Source of the DNA: Argentina anserina
Lineage: Eukaryota > Streptophyta > Magnoliopsida > Rosales > Rosaceae
Assembly: GCF_933775445.1 (NCBI RefSeq)
Contig: NC_065872.1
Coordinates: 9,796,001-9,860,000, forward strand
Direction: 5' to 3'
Length of the DNA: 64,000 bases
Within the stretch, counting starts at the first letter, position 1. Every line of letters begins with the position of its first letter. The notes below the pieces were generated by a model. That model saw nothing but the letters and a program-made list of their open reading frames with translations. It was not told where the DNA came from and ran no database searches. Below are positions 51,054 to 62,900 of the stretch, in pieces. A program made the translations under genes and the position numbers.

Positions 51054-54000
51054 ATGCTGAGAACCATCTCCATCTCCCGGACTCATCTGAGATCCCTCTT
51101 CCAAAACCGAGCTCCTCATTGTACAATCCCAAACCAAACTCCATCTCCCACGTCCACCTCTTCCAGTTTGATCACCTATTCTCGGTACTCGACGTCATCA
51201 AAGCACGAGAAGGAGGATAGGAATGAGGTCGTTTCGCTTTTGAACAGAGACCGAAATGCGCCTCCAAGGCTTTTTGTGGTCCAGCCCCGGCTTCGTCCCG
51301 ATTCTATCTTGCAGGCCAAGCTGAATGAAGCTCTGAGCCTCGCCAATTCTCTTGAAGAACAACGAAGTGGATGCTTTGAGAACAATTTGTGTGATAAGGG
51401 AACACCACCGCACGTTGTAGTTCAAAACCCATTAGCAAGGCACCAAACTCGTGCAGGTCAGCTCTCACATTCTTCTTTCATTCAATTCTGTGATTTTCAT
51501 TTGAATTTTGATTTAATATTGCTGTAATTTCATCTATATAGTGACTGAAAATATTCACAATCACATATTGTGCAGATACATATTTTGGAAAAGGAACTTT
51601 GGAAGCTGTTAAGTGTTATCTGAATGCTGGTGAAGAAAAGGAAAGACACTTTTTTTTTCGTTCAGTCTTAGACCACATCTTATGGTATGTTGATTTGCAT
51701 TTTGAATTCAACAGGGTGAAGTTGATGCTATTTTTGTGAATACAACTCTATCTGGAATTCAGCAGAGGAACTTGGAGGCAAGTAGTTCTGCTTATTCATT
51801 TTGTTCCTTTGTTTGGTAGATGGAGAAATTGATTTTATTAGTGTTGTTTTGAATGGCAGAGACTGTTGGGAAAACCAGTTTTGGACCGTGTTGGTCTTAT
51901 TATAGAGATTTTTAATGCCCATGCCTGCACGAAGGAGGGCAAGCTGCAGGTACCTTTGCAATCTATTGGTTTAGTTAGTATGTTAGAGGGACTTTTGAAT
52001 GACCTTTGTGTGGCCATTGGCACCTTTTTTTTATTTTTCAGGCCGAGTTAGCAGCACTAATGTATAAGAAAACAAGACTTATAAGAATGCGTGGCCCTGG
52101 TGGTCGCTTAGGTTTTGGAATGGCTGGAGAAGCGGAAGTTGTTAGTGCTCGAGGGTAATGCATTGTCTAACTTGGAAATATAGATAGACCAAACATTTAA
52201 CTACGTTTGTGGCACGTAGGATACTAAGAAATGTTTTTGACTGTTGATGGGTGCTATTTCAGGAGAGGAAATGCTGGAGCGGGATTTATTAGTGGTGCAG
52301 GAGAAACTGAACTTCAACTTCAAAGACGAAGGTTCATTTTATGTTACTGATTAGTCAAATAAATTACTTTTTTGTTTTATACATTCAGATGGTTGATGAG
52401 TTTCTCCCTAGAATCATTGGATAGTTTCCTAAATGGCAGTTTCATGTATCACCCACTTAGTGTCTTGATAATGAAAGTTCTCTTTTATTTTGGTTGTTGG
52501 TATTCTTTTACGGTTCTTTTTCTTTCCTTGATTGAAATTCATAGTATATTATATTATTAGAAACCAGATAATCAGATGTGAAGTGTTAGAGACTACTGTA
52601 TAGACATCTATGTGGCATATGTTTCCTTGCGTACTTACATCCACTTAATATCACTATCGTCTCAGAATTACAGAAAGGAGGAGTAGTCTACTAGAACAAA
52701 TTAAGGATGTTCGTCGTACTCGAGCTGTGCAACGTGCGTCTCGCAAGAGGCATGGGAGCTCTGGTCAAGGTTTAGCTACTGTTGCTGTTGTGGGATATAC
52801 AAATGCTGTACGTGGTGTATTTTTGTTTTATTTTTGCTTTCTGCTACTACCCAAGGGTTACATATATTTTTCACTTCTTGTGACAGGGAAAATCTACATT
52901 GGTGAGTGCTCTCTCACATAGCGATCTCTACAGTGATTCTCGGTACAATATATGACTTCATTCAGGACTCTTTAATAGAAATTGTTTGGTTATCTAAGCC
53001 TTGATAACTATTTTAATATTTTATTGATGCTGTACTGTACTTATTTCAGATTGTTTGCAACAGTTGACCCTAGATTGAGAAGTGTACTTCTTCCGTCCGG
53101 GTAATATGGTTGAAACTTGAGGCTGACAACTATTTCTAATGCTAATGTATTCTGACATTTTAGTTTTGTGTTTTTATTGGATACTTTACGAGAGCTTCTT
53201 TCCCACTTATTCTGAGTTTTTAATGTTCAGGAGGAAAGTGCTTGTTAGCGATACAGTAGGATTTATTTCTGAATTGCCAGTGCAGGTATATGGAAACCAC
53301 GTGATCACTTTCCTCATATACTCTTATCTTGTTTTTAACTTTAACCTCTTCATTACCTTACCTCTGTGAAACCTGCTTGTGCAGTTAGTGGTGGCATTTC
53401 ATGCAACTTTAGAAGAAGTAGTGGAGGCTGATCTGCTTGTGGTATGATTAATTACTTCTCCTTTATTTTGGCGGGTTTTTACATTTTGCAAGTAACCAAG
53501 ATCTTATGATAATTATTTAAGATGCAATGAAATGTTTTGAATCTTCTGACATGTCTCCGAGCTTCTGTTTTGATGTTCTACACATATAATATGATGCGGC
53601 ATTGAAACACATAGAACACAGAGATAAAATGTTCACTAATAGTCAGTGTGGTACGCGAAACATGCCTAATGGTCATAGCTTTATCCTTGCAGCATGTGTT
53701 GGATTGCACTGCTCCTAATCTTGAGGAGCACCGATCAACTGTATTACAGGTTCTCGAGCAAATTGGTGTATCCAAGGAGAAGCTTGATAATATGATTGAA
53801 GTTTGGAATAAGGTAGCAGTACTGTTTCTGTTGTACACTTTCCAAAACATAAAGAAACCTGAAAAAAGTGATGCAATTGTATCTTGTTCGATTTGGCAGA
53901 TTGACAATGAAGCAGAAGATGGGACAACAGATGTTAATGAATCTCTTGAGGATGGTGAAGATGGTGAAGATGGTGAGGTGAGCAGCCTTTCAGGAGAAGA

Positions 54001-54412
54001 TGATGATGTGGAATATGAACCGTCACCTGGAACAGAAAACCATAAGGCTGATGATCCTTTGTGTGAGTTGCCAGTGGAGAATATTGAAGCCATGGATGAC
54101 CTAAAACCCGATTACCAGTCAGAGGATAACCAAGATCCTTGGGGTGAAGGTGGTTTTTGCATGGGCTCGAAGACTGCTGATAATAAACAAAGTGAGAACC
54201 CCAAGGACTGGGCCGCAGATAAGCAATTGCAATCAGAAGTTCCATCTGGACCACATGTTAGAACATCAGCCATAACTGGAGTTGGCTTACAAGAGTTGTT
54301 GGAGCTCATTGATGAGAAACTGAATGTCCCAAATGTTGTGCAAAAGGGCGTGTTTGATCGAAAATGGAGGCCCCCTCGTACAGAGGAGGAGAGTATTGCA
54401 GTGGAACAATGA
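51054..54412 (+). CDS. HflX-type GTPase, organelle-targeted, 13 exons
   Basis: Ribosome-associated GTPase family. The Ser/Arg-rich N-terminus suggests a mitochondrial or plastid transit peptide. Exons: 51054-51456, 51576-51640, 51715-51777, 51860-51949, 52042-52154, 52263-52331, 52666-52807, 52887-52942, 53050-53100, 53231-53285, 53385-53441, 53693-53812, 53900-54412 (1797 nt, 598 aa). HflX N-domain: FVNTTLSGIQQRNLE, then the Gly-rich RMRGPGGRLGFGMAGE and SGAGETELQLQRR, then a coiled helix. G1 GYTNAGKST (about 311-319) is split by an intron, G2 lies in LFATVDP, G3 is DTVGFI (358-363), and G4 NKID (427-430) spans an exon junction. G5 TSAITG is at 550. An acidic ~120-residue insert separates G4 from G5. 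Intron 2 appears as GA-AG and intron 3 as GC-AG. The frame closes only with these borders. Confidence 0.9.
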
Positions 54413-55380
54413 TAAATGCATGTGAAGATGTTTGTTCAATTATGCAATCTCTGATGAAAGACAGGCTTCTGTTGGAAGGGCCTATTTCGACAGGGGTAAC
54501 CGACAACTATAGATCAAGTCTTCAGGAAGCAATTGTGGCTCATGGCAGAATAAATGTCAAGAAAGGACTGAAGACATTATAGCATCAAAGTTTCCAAGTA
54601 CACCAGTTTGAACATTTCTTCAAGCCTTGGCCGTTGGGAGTTCCAGATCCCTTGTCTGTGTTGTACCTAGTAGAAAATAAAAGCAATTTTGGTTGAAGAA
54701 ATGGAGTCTTTACAGGTTTACACACCTCGTTTCTTCTTGTAGCCTTGTTAGATTTTTTATTTATTGATTGATTTTATAATATATCATTTTACATTTATAT
54801 GTGTAGCATGGATATTCTCTTATAAATGAAGAGGAAATACAAATCAGAGGCATTAAGCCAAAATTTCCCTGGTATAATAAGACTCGTGTTTTTCTGAACT
54901 AATGGAAATTAAAATTCGGAAGATTCAACTGGTTTCGGTTACAATATGCTAGTATAGAATCAAATTACTTGAACTTAAATTCTTATATGCACGTTGTTTA
55001 TGGTACACGACACAATTTTAATCATTAAAAATAATTTATATTCAAATTCACCGTGCATTTATATAATTCTCTAATTTAAGTCATTAACGTGAAAATACAT
55101 GGAATATACTGCAGAGTTTTAAGTTTTTGGATTCAGTTTGGTTCGGCTCAACTATACTCTCTAACGGAAAACCACCGGAAAATGGGTGGAATTTACAGAT
55201 CAAAACCCACTTCATTTGTAATAATTAACAAACATAATACCCAAACTGCCCTCACCCGTCTGAAAGCAAAATATCACAAAATTCACAGATCACCGCCGAC
55301 ACTAGTTGGCGCGTTCCTCCTGAGCCAATCATATTTACGACCGGTGCTATACGACACGCACCAGTGCACCACTACTTAAC
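54413..55380. other. HflX 3' UTR and promoter of the CGR-like gene
   Basis: The first ~300 bp are probably HflX 3' UTR. A 57-codon open frame just after the stop has no known match and starts beyond the family's normal C-terminus (..RKWRPPRTEEES). The rest is AT-rich spacer leading to the CGR-like leader. Confidence 0.45.
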
Positions 55381-55401
55381 CCGTCTCTCCCACTTCCCTC
55401 T

Positions 55402-55402
<1 letters not shown>

Positions 55403-55441
<39 letters not shown>
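55403..55441 (+). repeat. (TC)n microsatellite in the CGR-like leader
   Basis: A run of about 19 TC/CT dinucleotides in the presumed 5' UTR of the downstream gene. CT runs near transcription starts are common in plant promoters and vary in length between individuals. Confidence 0.85.
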
Positions 55442-55443
<2 letters not shown>

Positions 55444-55763
55444 AGCTAAAAGCAAATCCACAGAGAAAAGAGAACCTTTTTTCCGCTCTGCAACTCCTTT
55501 TACAGATCTAAGATCCAGAAGCATTGCCATTGCCTCAAAACCGTCAATGCGCTGCTGACGTCTGCTGATCTCAGGTCACTTCCGTCATTCCAATTCCATT
55601 TCCTATTTGCAATTTGCAGTTTGTTGGTTTCGCGCGAAAACTTGGTGCATTTCTCTACCTGGATCTGTGCTTTCCTGTCTCATTACATTTTTTGGTGATT
55701 TCGTTTTTTTTGTACCACTGTAAATATTGCAGTGTAGAACAGTTTTTGGATTTATAGCACGTC

Positions 55764-58014
55764 ATGTCAAGGAGGCAGGTGGGATCCACGCGCCGGAACG
55801 GCAACTTTCCGTTTGCCGCAGCCTTCAATCCGAAATCCAAGTCGTCTCCACTGTTATCCGTAGGACTTGTAGTTGTGGTAAAGTTTTCAATGGATTAAAT
55901 GTTGAATGCAATCTATGTAAACCTATGATTCATTGTGTTAAGGACTCTAATATATTTGACTGTGGTAACTTTTTTTTCGGTTGAAATGTGCAGGGAGCTA
56001 TTCTTCTAAACGGCTATGTTTATAAAGGCTCAGGTCAGTGTCGAAATCGCTTACGTTAAGTTTACTTCTTTATCAATTAGTTTGAATTTCAAGGATCATA
56101 TATGGTTTTATAGTTTCTGGAATAAACTGTGTCCTACTTATTTGTATAATATAAGTGATATTCGTAAACGTAATTTACTGATTGAAATGCTTGATCTTGA
56201 AATTTCAGGTGCATTTGGGGATAGCAAAATAGTTAGCAGAGTTGAAGGTAGTTTCTTTGGATCTTTAACCTATTTTCTCTTATGTCTGTTTCCGGTTGTA
56301 TATGTTGATCCACTTTCTCGTGTTTGTCTTGCGGAGGAATGCACTTTTCAGTTTGGATCTGTTTTTCAGTTTGTTTAATTTTTGTTTAGCTGATTAGACT
56401 GCCATTTTCTACTCTAATTAGGGGACTTCTCATGCACGTTGGAAGTACAGAGAGTGATACCTTTTCTGCAGAAAGCGTATAGTGGCAGCATGCACAAAGT
56501 TCTGCACATTGGCCCTGATACTTGCTCAGTTGTATCTGCATTGTTAAAAAAAACGGAAACTGAAGCATGGGGTGTGGAGCCATATGAGATAGAGGATGCT
56601 GATAGCCATTGCAAGAGTCTTATGCGCAAAGGCATTGTGCGTGTGGCTGACATTAAGTTCCCTCTACCATACAAGGCCAAGTCTTTCTCTCTTGTGATTG
56701 TTTCAGATGCTTTGGATTACCTCTCCGCAAAATATTTGAATAAGACTCTTCCGGAAATTGCAAGGGTGTCTATTGATGGTCTTGTTATTTTTTCAGGTAC
56801 CATCTTCTTATTTCCATAGCCTATGAACTATTTTAAAATCTTCATGTATTCTGAAGATCAGAATCTTACCAAAAACTAATTTGCCTATGAACTATTTTAA
56901 AATCTTCATGTATTCTGTAGATCAGAATCTTACCAAAAGCTAATTTGGACTACATGTAGCTCAGCTCTAGTACTTCTTTTCAAGCTTAATCTGATGCATA
57001 AATGCAAAGATGATTAACAAAACTTTGTCCTTGCATACATGTGCTCATACCCCAGCAAAAAGCTATGATCCAATGTGGATCCTATAGCTCTTGGATTTTG
57101 ATGGTCTTTTACCAATGGTACTGGGATAGAAGTACCCTGATGATTCTAATCATTTTCACCATATTCTAGGATTGTACACATATGTTTAAGCTTATGAACT
57201 CTTCCCTTATTGTCATTCCTCTAGGATAGATTGCACTCAATTTCTTTGCTTACTGGTGTCTCATTGTAGTTGTTGACATTATTGTGCTCATGAAAAGTTT
57301 TGAAATTTTCTTGATCTTTTGATATAGAAATACAGATTTCTGATATCATTGCTATAACTTTTATGTTTAGGTTTCCCTGGTCAACAAAAAGCTAAAGCTT
57401 CTGAGCTATCAAAATTTGGACGTCCTGTAAGTATTCTGTTGTTTCTGTATGTCAGCAAGCTACTTCTCGATTTTGGATTACCTACTTTTACCTTTCTGGA
57501 TCTGTAAGAGACTATATTGGTAGATGGTCATAGTCATTATGCTATCAATGGCTTGAGTTTTAAGTTTTTAAGCATGATTTGAACCTCAGAGACTCTAAAG
57601 CTGGTTAGTGAGGGCTACATAAAGCTGGTTGTGGTCCTTATACTCAATAATTATAGATGTAGATACATGCGAACAGGTCTTCTTAGATTTTAGGTGTTTA
57701 AAGCAATCACCATACATATCTAGATTTCAAAATGAGGGGGAAAAACGATCAATATCTCAATGAATTGTTCCATATATAGATGGACTCTTTATTTTTGTCC
57801 TGAAGAGTTTAAATTAGTTCATATCTGCCTTGTGACCTATTGACATGTTTCATTTCATTAGGCCAAAATGAGGAGTGCTTCTTGGTGGGTACGCTATTTT
57901 GTGCAGACCAGCTTAGAAGAGAATGAAGCTGCGACCAAAAAGTTTGAGCAGGCAACAACACAGGGGTCATACCAGCCGAGCTGTCAAGTGTTTCACCTTA
58001 ACTCATATCACTAA
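55764..58014 (+). CDS. CGR3: CGR2/CGR3-like Golgi pectin methyltransferase, 6 exons
   Basis: Plant family (COTTON GOLGI-RELATED) needed to methyl-esterify homogalacturonan in the Golgi. Exons: 55764-55877, 55994-56033, 56209-56247, 56422-56796, 57371-57426, 57862-58014 (777 nt, 258 aa), all GT-AG with consistent phases. The N-terminus MSRRQVGSTRRNGNFPF and a single membrane anchor at about 29-50 (SPLLSVGLVVVGAILL) fit a type II Golgi protein. A methyltransferase-like fold follows, with VLHIGPDTCSVVSALL, WGVEPYEIEDAD, RVADIKFPLPYKAKSFSLV and VSDALDYLSAKYLNKTLPEI. The C-terminus has SWWVRYFVQTSLEENEAA. The length equals the Arabidopsis proteins as I recall them. The leader includes a probable intron (about 55576-55733). 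CGR2 versus CGR3 cannot be separated by eye. Confidence 0.88.
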
Positions 58015-58622
58015 TATAAACATCACAACACATTGATTCATAAAATTTTGGTACCGCAACAAGGCTGCCAAAGAAGATAATTTATTAGCTGTCATATGAA
58101 TTTAGCTGTCTTCTGGGTTATTTGAGGTATAAGATATATGAACGGATGTCAATTTCTGTTCTGAACAGTCACCATTGGCGGACATAGTTGATGGTATATA
58201 GGGCAAGTTGTATGCTGATTCAATTGAATTTATACTGTTTGATATAGTTATTATTCATGAATTTGGTTTTCTGCAACTCACTGCCTTTGTTCACTGCAAC
58301 TGTTTACCTAATTTCATGTACGATGACTTATTAGCACTTAAATTCCTCGATCAGAACTCAGAAGTGTAATGACCAACCCTGTTCAACAGGTCTATGACAT
58401 ACCCCTGATGTTTGATAATGAGAAGTAAAATGCTCAGCCATTCCTATCTTTTAACATTATTTGGTAAAAAAACTCTGATACACTAGAATCGGGTTCAAGA
58501 ATCCACAGTTAGGAATGCTTTGTTACAAAAAAACACTGCTAATTGCTTTTCTTTAAAATTCATTCATGCTTGCAGATCACGGTCTTCAATTTACGAAAAG
58601 AGAAAACTAGAGCTCATGAATA
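58015..58622. other. Spacer between the CGR-like gene and PPR pseudogene
   Basis: Probable CGR-like 3' UTR and intergenic DNA, with the 3' end of the PPR pseudogene on the other strand. No gene seen. Confidence 0.45.
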
Positions 58623-59940
58623 TCACCAATAATCCCCACAAGAGCACTGCCCTTTCTTAAAGCAATGAAACCTGTGGGCATCCCTCACAGTGATTTCTCT
58701 TCCAGCAATGGCAGCGATAAACTTGATAAAATTGTGGCAATCACCGCATATCCTCAGGTTCTTCACCACAAGTATAGGTTCCCCCTTCTCTAGTCGAGAT
58801 CAAACCGAATGCAACTGCTAACTTTCCACTGTGATGCCCCAACATTATCTCCTTCTCTCCTTCAACAGTCTCGTCATCCTTTACTAATGCCCATCTTACA
58901 TCAGGCACGTACCCAGCTTGCTTAATTTTCCTTGACATCTCCTCCAAGTATTCATGAATTTCTTTAATCATTGAGTGGGAGCTTTCTTCAGCCACAAAAA
59001 CATGTATTCACTTATTCACCTCAATCCAACTTAAACCTGGTTTCTTCTTCACTCCTCTGTCTCGCATCAACTTTCTCATTTTCGCTACCTCATCCCATTT
59101 TCCAGCTCTAGAATACATATTCGACAGCATAACATACGGAACAGCATTTGAAGGTTCCAACTGAAGAAACTGATTGGCTGCTTTAACTGCTAGTTCAATA
59201 TTTCCATGTGTTCTGCACGCACTGAGTAATGTAGCCCAACCAATGGTGCCAGGGCTGAACGGCATTGCTTCAATGAGCCTCTCAGCTTCACTCAGCTTGC
59301 CTGCTCGACCCAAAAGATCAATCATGCATGAATAATGTCCTACATCTGGTTCGATTCTGAACTTCTCCTGCATCATACTGAAGTACTTCTGACCATCCTC
59401 AAGTTTTCCAGTGTGAGCACAAGCAGAAGAACAGAAATAAGGGTTATATTTGTAGGAACATTTATCTGAAGCATATGTTCAAAAAGGCGCAATGATTCCA
59501 TTCCCATCCCATGTTGTGCATAACCTACAATCATCGAATTCAAAGAGACAGTATTATGCTCCAGCATCCTATCAAACAACCTTCTTGCAGCTTGAAGATT
59601 CCCGCATTTTGAGTACATTGCAACTAGAGCATTATTCACGGAAATTCTATTCGAAGGGACCTCAGATTTGATTGCCAAGACATGTATCTGCCTCCCCTGG
59701 AAGGGCGATGACAAATTAGAGCATGCACTACTCACACAGACAAAGCTGCAATCATCAGGGTAGTAACCAACACGTTGCATCTGCCGCAAGCAATCAATAG
59801 CATCTTCAGAAAAACCATCACTTTGCGAGTATCCAGAAATCATAGTGTTATAAAGAACCAAATCCGGCGCAGGAATCTCTTCAAGTCGAGACAAATTTTC
59901 AAATACACATGGAGGCCGTTTCGAAGCCCTCAAAAATACG
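58623..59940 (-). pseudogene. PPR-DYW protein gene, 5' half missing and frame broken
   Basis: Organelle RNA-editing-type pentatricopeptide protein, resembling Arabidopsis At3g49710. On the minus strand, PPR units run from [14 protein letters not shown] (59865) through [20 protein letters not shown] and [10 protein letters not shown] to YSCMIDLLGRAGKLSEAERL. The E domain follows (KKKPGLSWIEVNK), then [15 protein letters not shown] and a DYW domain ending in CSCGDYW at 58623. Breaks: a frameshift near 59400, an in-frame TGA after EVNK (near 59006), and a frameshift near 58760 before the DYW domain ([14 protein letters not shown]). The DYW deaminase residues (HHS.KLA and C..C) are still spelled out. 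The 5' half, roughly the first 290 codons, is replaced by Gypsy sequence. Confidence 0.9.
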
Positions 59941-62900
59941 GTAATTCAGTGCTTGGCTCACCGACCCAACCACCGCCTGTTTCTTCCTCCACAGCCACCA
60001 CACTTCCGAGCAATACTTCATTTTCCCCATCTACAGGGTTGGTTCCATCATTACACCTCCAACCACCGCCGGGTTTCTCTCACCCTTCTTCCAGTCACAG
60101 AGCTCCCACTTCCCACCCCGCTCACAGCCAGTCCACCGTACTCTCCTCTCAGTTATCACCTGGTTTCACTCCCTCCAACTACTATGTGTTCAACACTACA
60201 TAGTCTTTTTCACCCTCCCCACAACTCGGCGTTTTCTCCTCTTATTTCTCGGCTGGACCGATTTACACCACCAACACCGCAATCCCACAGTCTCATGCCT
60301 CCCACTAGGGCTCTTATCGTTATCCGTCGCACTACTCTATCACCCGCTCCCAACCACTTACCCCACCACCCCCAGACCCATACCGCCCTCCAAGGGTTGA
60401 TTTGCCTTGGTTTATGGGTGACGATGCCGTCGGTTGGCTTGCCATGGCTGAGCGCTATCTCCGGGTCCAACGCGTCCCTTTCCTTAGAAGATTGCGACAG
60501 TGGGTTCCAATTTCGGGCCGGACGCTTTAATATGGATGAACTATTTTGGAACCAGGCATCCAACAGCCACTTGGGAGATGTTTGTTACTGCTTTTCTGGA
60601 GCATTTTGGTAGGAGCATCACAATGGATATCAAGGTTGCGTTATCACATTTAGAGCAAAAGGGAACTGTGGATGAGTTCATTGCTGAGTTTACGAAATTG
60701 TCTTGCAGAGCTCCAGATTAGCCAGATAGTGAGCTTCTACCTATGTTTATCGGCGGTTTGCAGCCGGAAATTCGATATGACGTGGATGCTCTAAACCCCC
60801 AAACCCTTTCTCTCGCTCAACGCCTCGCACAGCGGCTTGAAGCCAAAAGCACTAACCTCAAAGCGGTGCGTCAACAAAAGTGGTCCAACCCTACTCGCTC
60901 ATACACGGGTCAACTTCTGCCCCTTCAAGCTCACAACAACGGCAACCACCACATATTCCAACAACACAACCTATCCTTCTGACCACACCTGCAGCCCGCC
61001 CCCAATTCAAACAACCTTTTCGTACCTGGACCACTGCGGAGCAACGCGAGCTGCGTGCCAAAGGACTTTGTTTCCATTGTCGTCAGCCTTACCATGACAA
61101 CATCACTTGCAAGAAACCAATTCTCGCTGTCTTAGAATGCCCGCTGGTGGATGACACAGCGGATAAGGAATCGGCTGAGACTACTGAGACAACCCCAACC
61201 AATGAGACTTACCCATTAAACTCCATCACCAAAACCAAACTCGGTGATATGATGCGATTTAAGGGTTGGATAAATGATACTCCAATTTCTGTATTTGTGG
61301 ATTGCGGAGCGGCAACAAACTTTCTCAACCCATCGGTGGCGCGCCGATTGAACTTACCCATCCATCCACCCTTTGATGTTAACTTCCGAGCTGCCTCCGG
61401 CCACCCAGTTAACCCTTCAAGCCAAGTCAACGATGTCACATTGGGGATTGATGACTATTCATTCACAAGCTCTTTCTTATTGCTTCATGTTCCGGATTGT
61501 GATCTCCTTTTAGGAGTGCCTTGGTTGGATTCATTGGGTTTCATTGGAATGCATTTCTTTGACAAGATCATGATGTTCCAACAAAAGGACAAGCTCCATA
61601 TACTACACGGTATTAAACCTCATTCCACCTCTGTTTCTAGTATCACATCGGCAGAGGCACTGAGTTTGTTTACAGTGGAGCAGCTAAACCACCCAACCGA
61701 GTCCAATATGTCTCGACCCATGTCCATTTTTACTGGTGTCCAGGCCATTTTAGATGAGCTTGCTAGTTTGTTTGATCAGCCCAAGTGCCTACCTCCTCAA
61801 CGACCCATCGACCACCGCATTACACTACTGGAAGGCACCAATCCAGTAAACGTAAGGCCATATCGATATGCTCACTCACAGGAGGAAGAAATAGAAACAC
61901 AGGTGAGTGAGATGCTTTCCCAATGATTGATCCGACCTAGTTTAAGTCCTTTCTCATCCCCCCTTCTTGTACGTAAAAAAGAAGGCAGTTGGAGATTTTG
62001 TGTTGACTACCGCGAACTTAATGCAGTTACGATCAAGAATCGATTTCCCATTCCCCTTGTTGATGAGTTGTTGGACGAATTGTATGGTGCCAAATACTTT
62101 TCAAAGTTAGATTTACGTTCAGGCTACACCAAGTGAAAATGTACCCCGCCGATATACCAAAAACTGCATTTCATACTCACCATGGCCATTACGAATTTGT
62201 AGTGATGTCGTTTGGCCCTCCAATGCACCCTCCACGTTCCAAGTTCTTATGAACATGCTTTTGGGCCCATTGCTAAGGAAAGGCGCGTTGGTATTCTTTG
62301 ATGATATTTTGATTATAGTGTTGATTTGGATTCTCATATTACAATACTACACCAAGTTCTTGAAATCTTGCACGCTAATCATTTGAAACTCAAGCTTTCC
62401 AAGTGTGACTTTGCCGAGGAATCCATCAACTATTTGGGGCACACAATTGATGCTACTGGGGTGTCCATGGATAAGACCAAGGTTCAGTGCATTTTGGACT
62501 GGCCCAAACCCAGTACTGTTAAAGGTCTGCGTGGTTTTCTCGGTATCGCTGGATATTACCGGCATTTCATTCGCCATTTTTCTCTGATTGCAAGACCTCT
62601 CAACGATATGCTTAAATATGATGGTTTCAAGTTGACACCACAATCAGAAGAGGCTTTTCTCCATCTCAAGCATGCAATTACAACCGCCCCCGTTTTACAC
62701 CTCCCTGACTACTCCATCCCTGTTACTATAGCTGCAGATGCGAGCGGCGTTGGCATCGGAGCTGTTCTGTCACAGCGCCAACATCCAATAGCTTTCTTGA
62801 GCCAAACTCTTTCTAAACGCAATCAATTGCTCTCGGTCCACGAGAAAGAAATGATTGCCATCTTATTTGTAGTGGAGAAATTGCGAGCTTATGTTTTAGG

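Noticed and set aside
54364..54582. Downstream frame after the HflX stop (MINACEDVCSIMQS..) as a C-terminal extension or separate gene
   Set aside because: The HflX family ends at about RKWRPPRTEEES. The frame begins after a proper stop and has no splice signals joining it.
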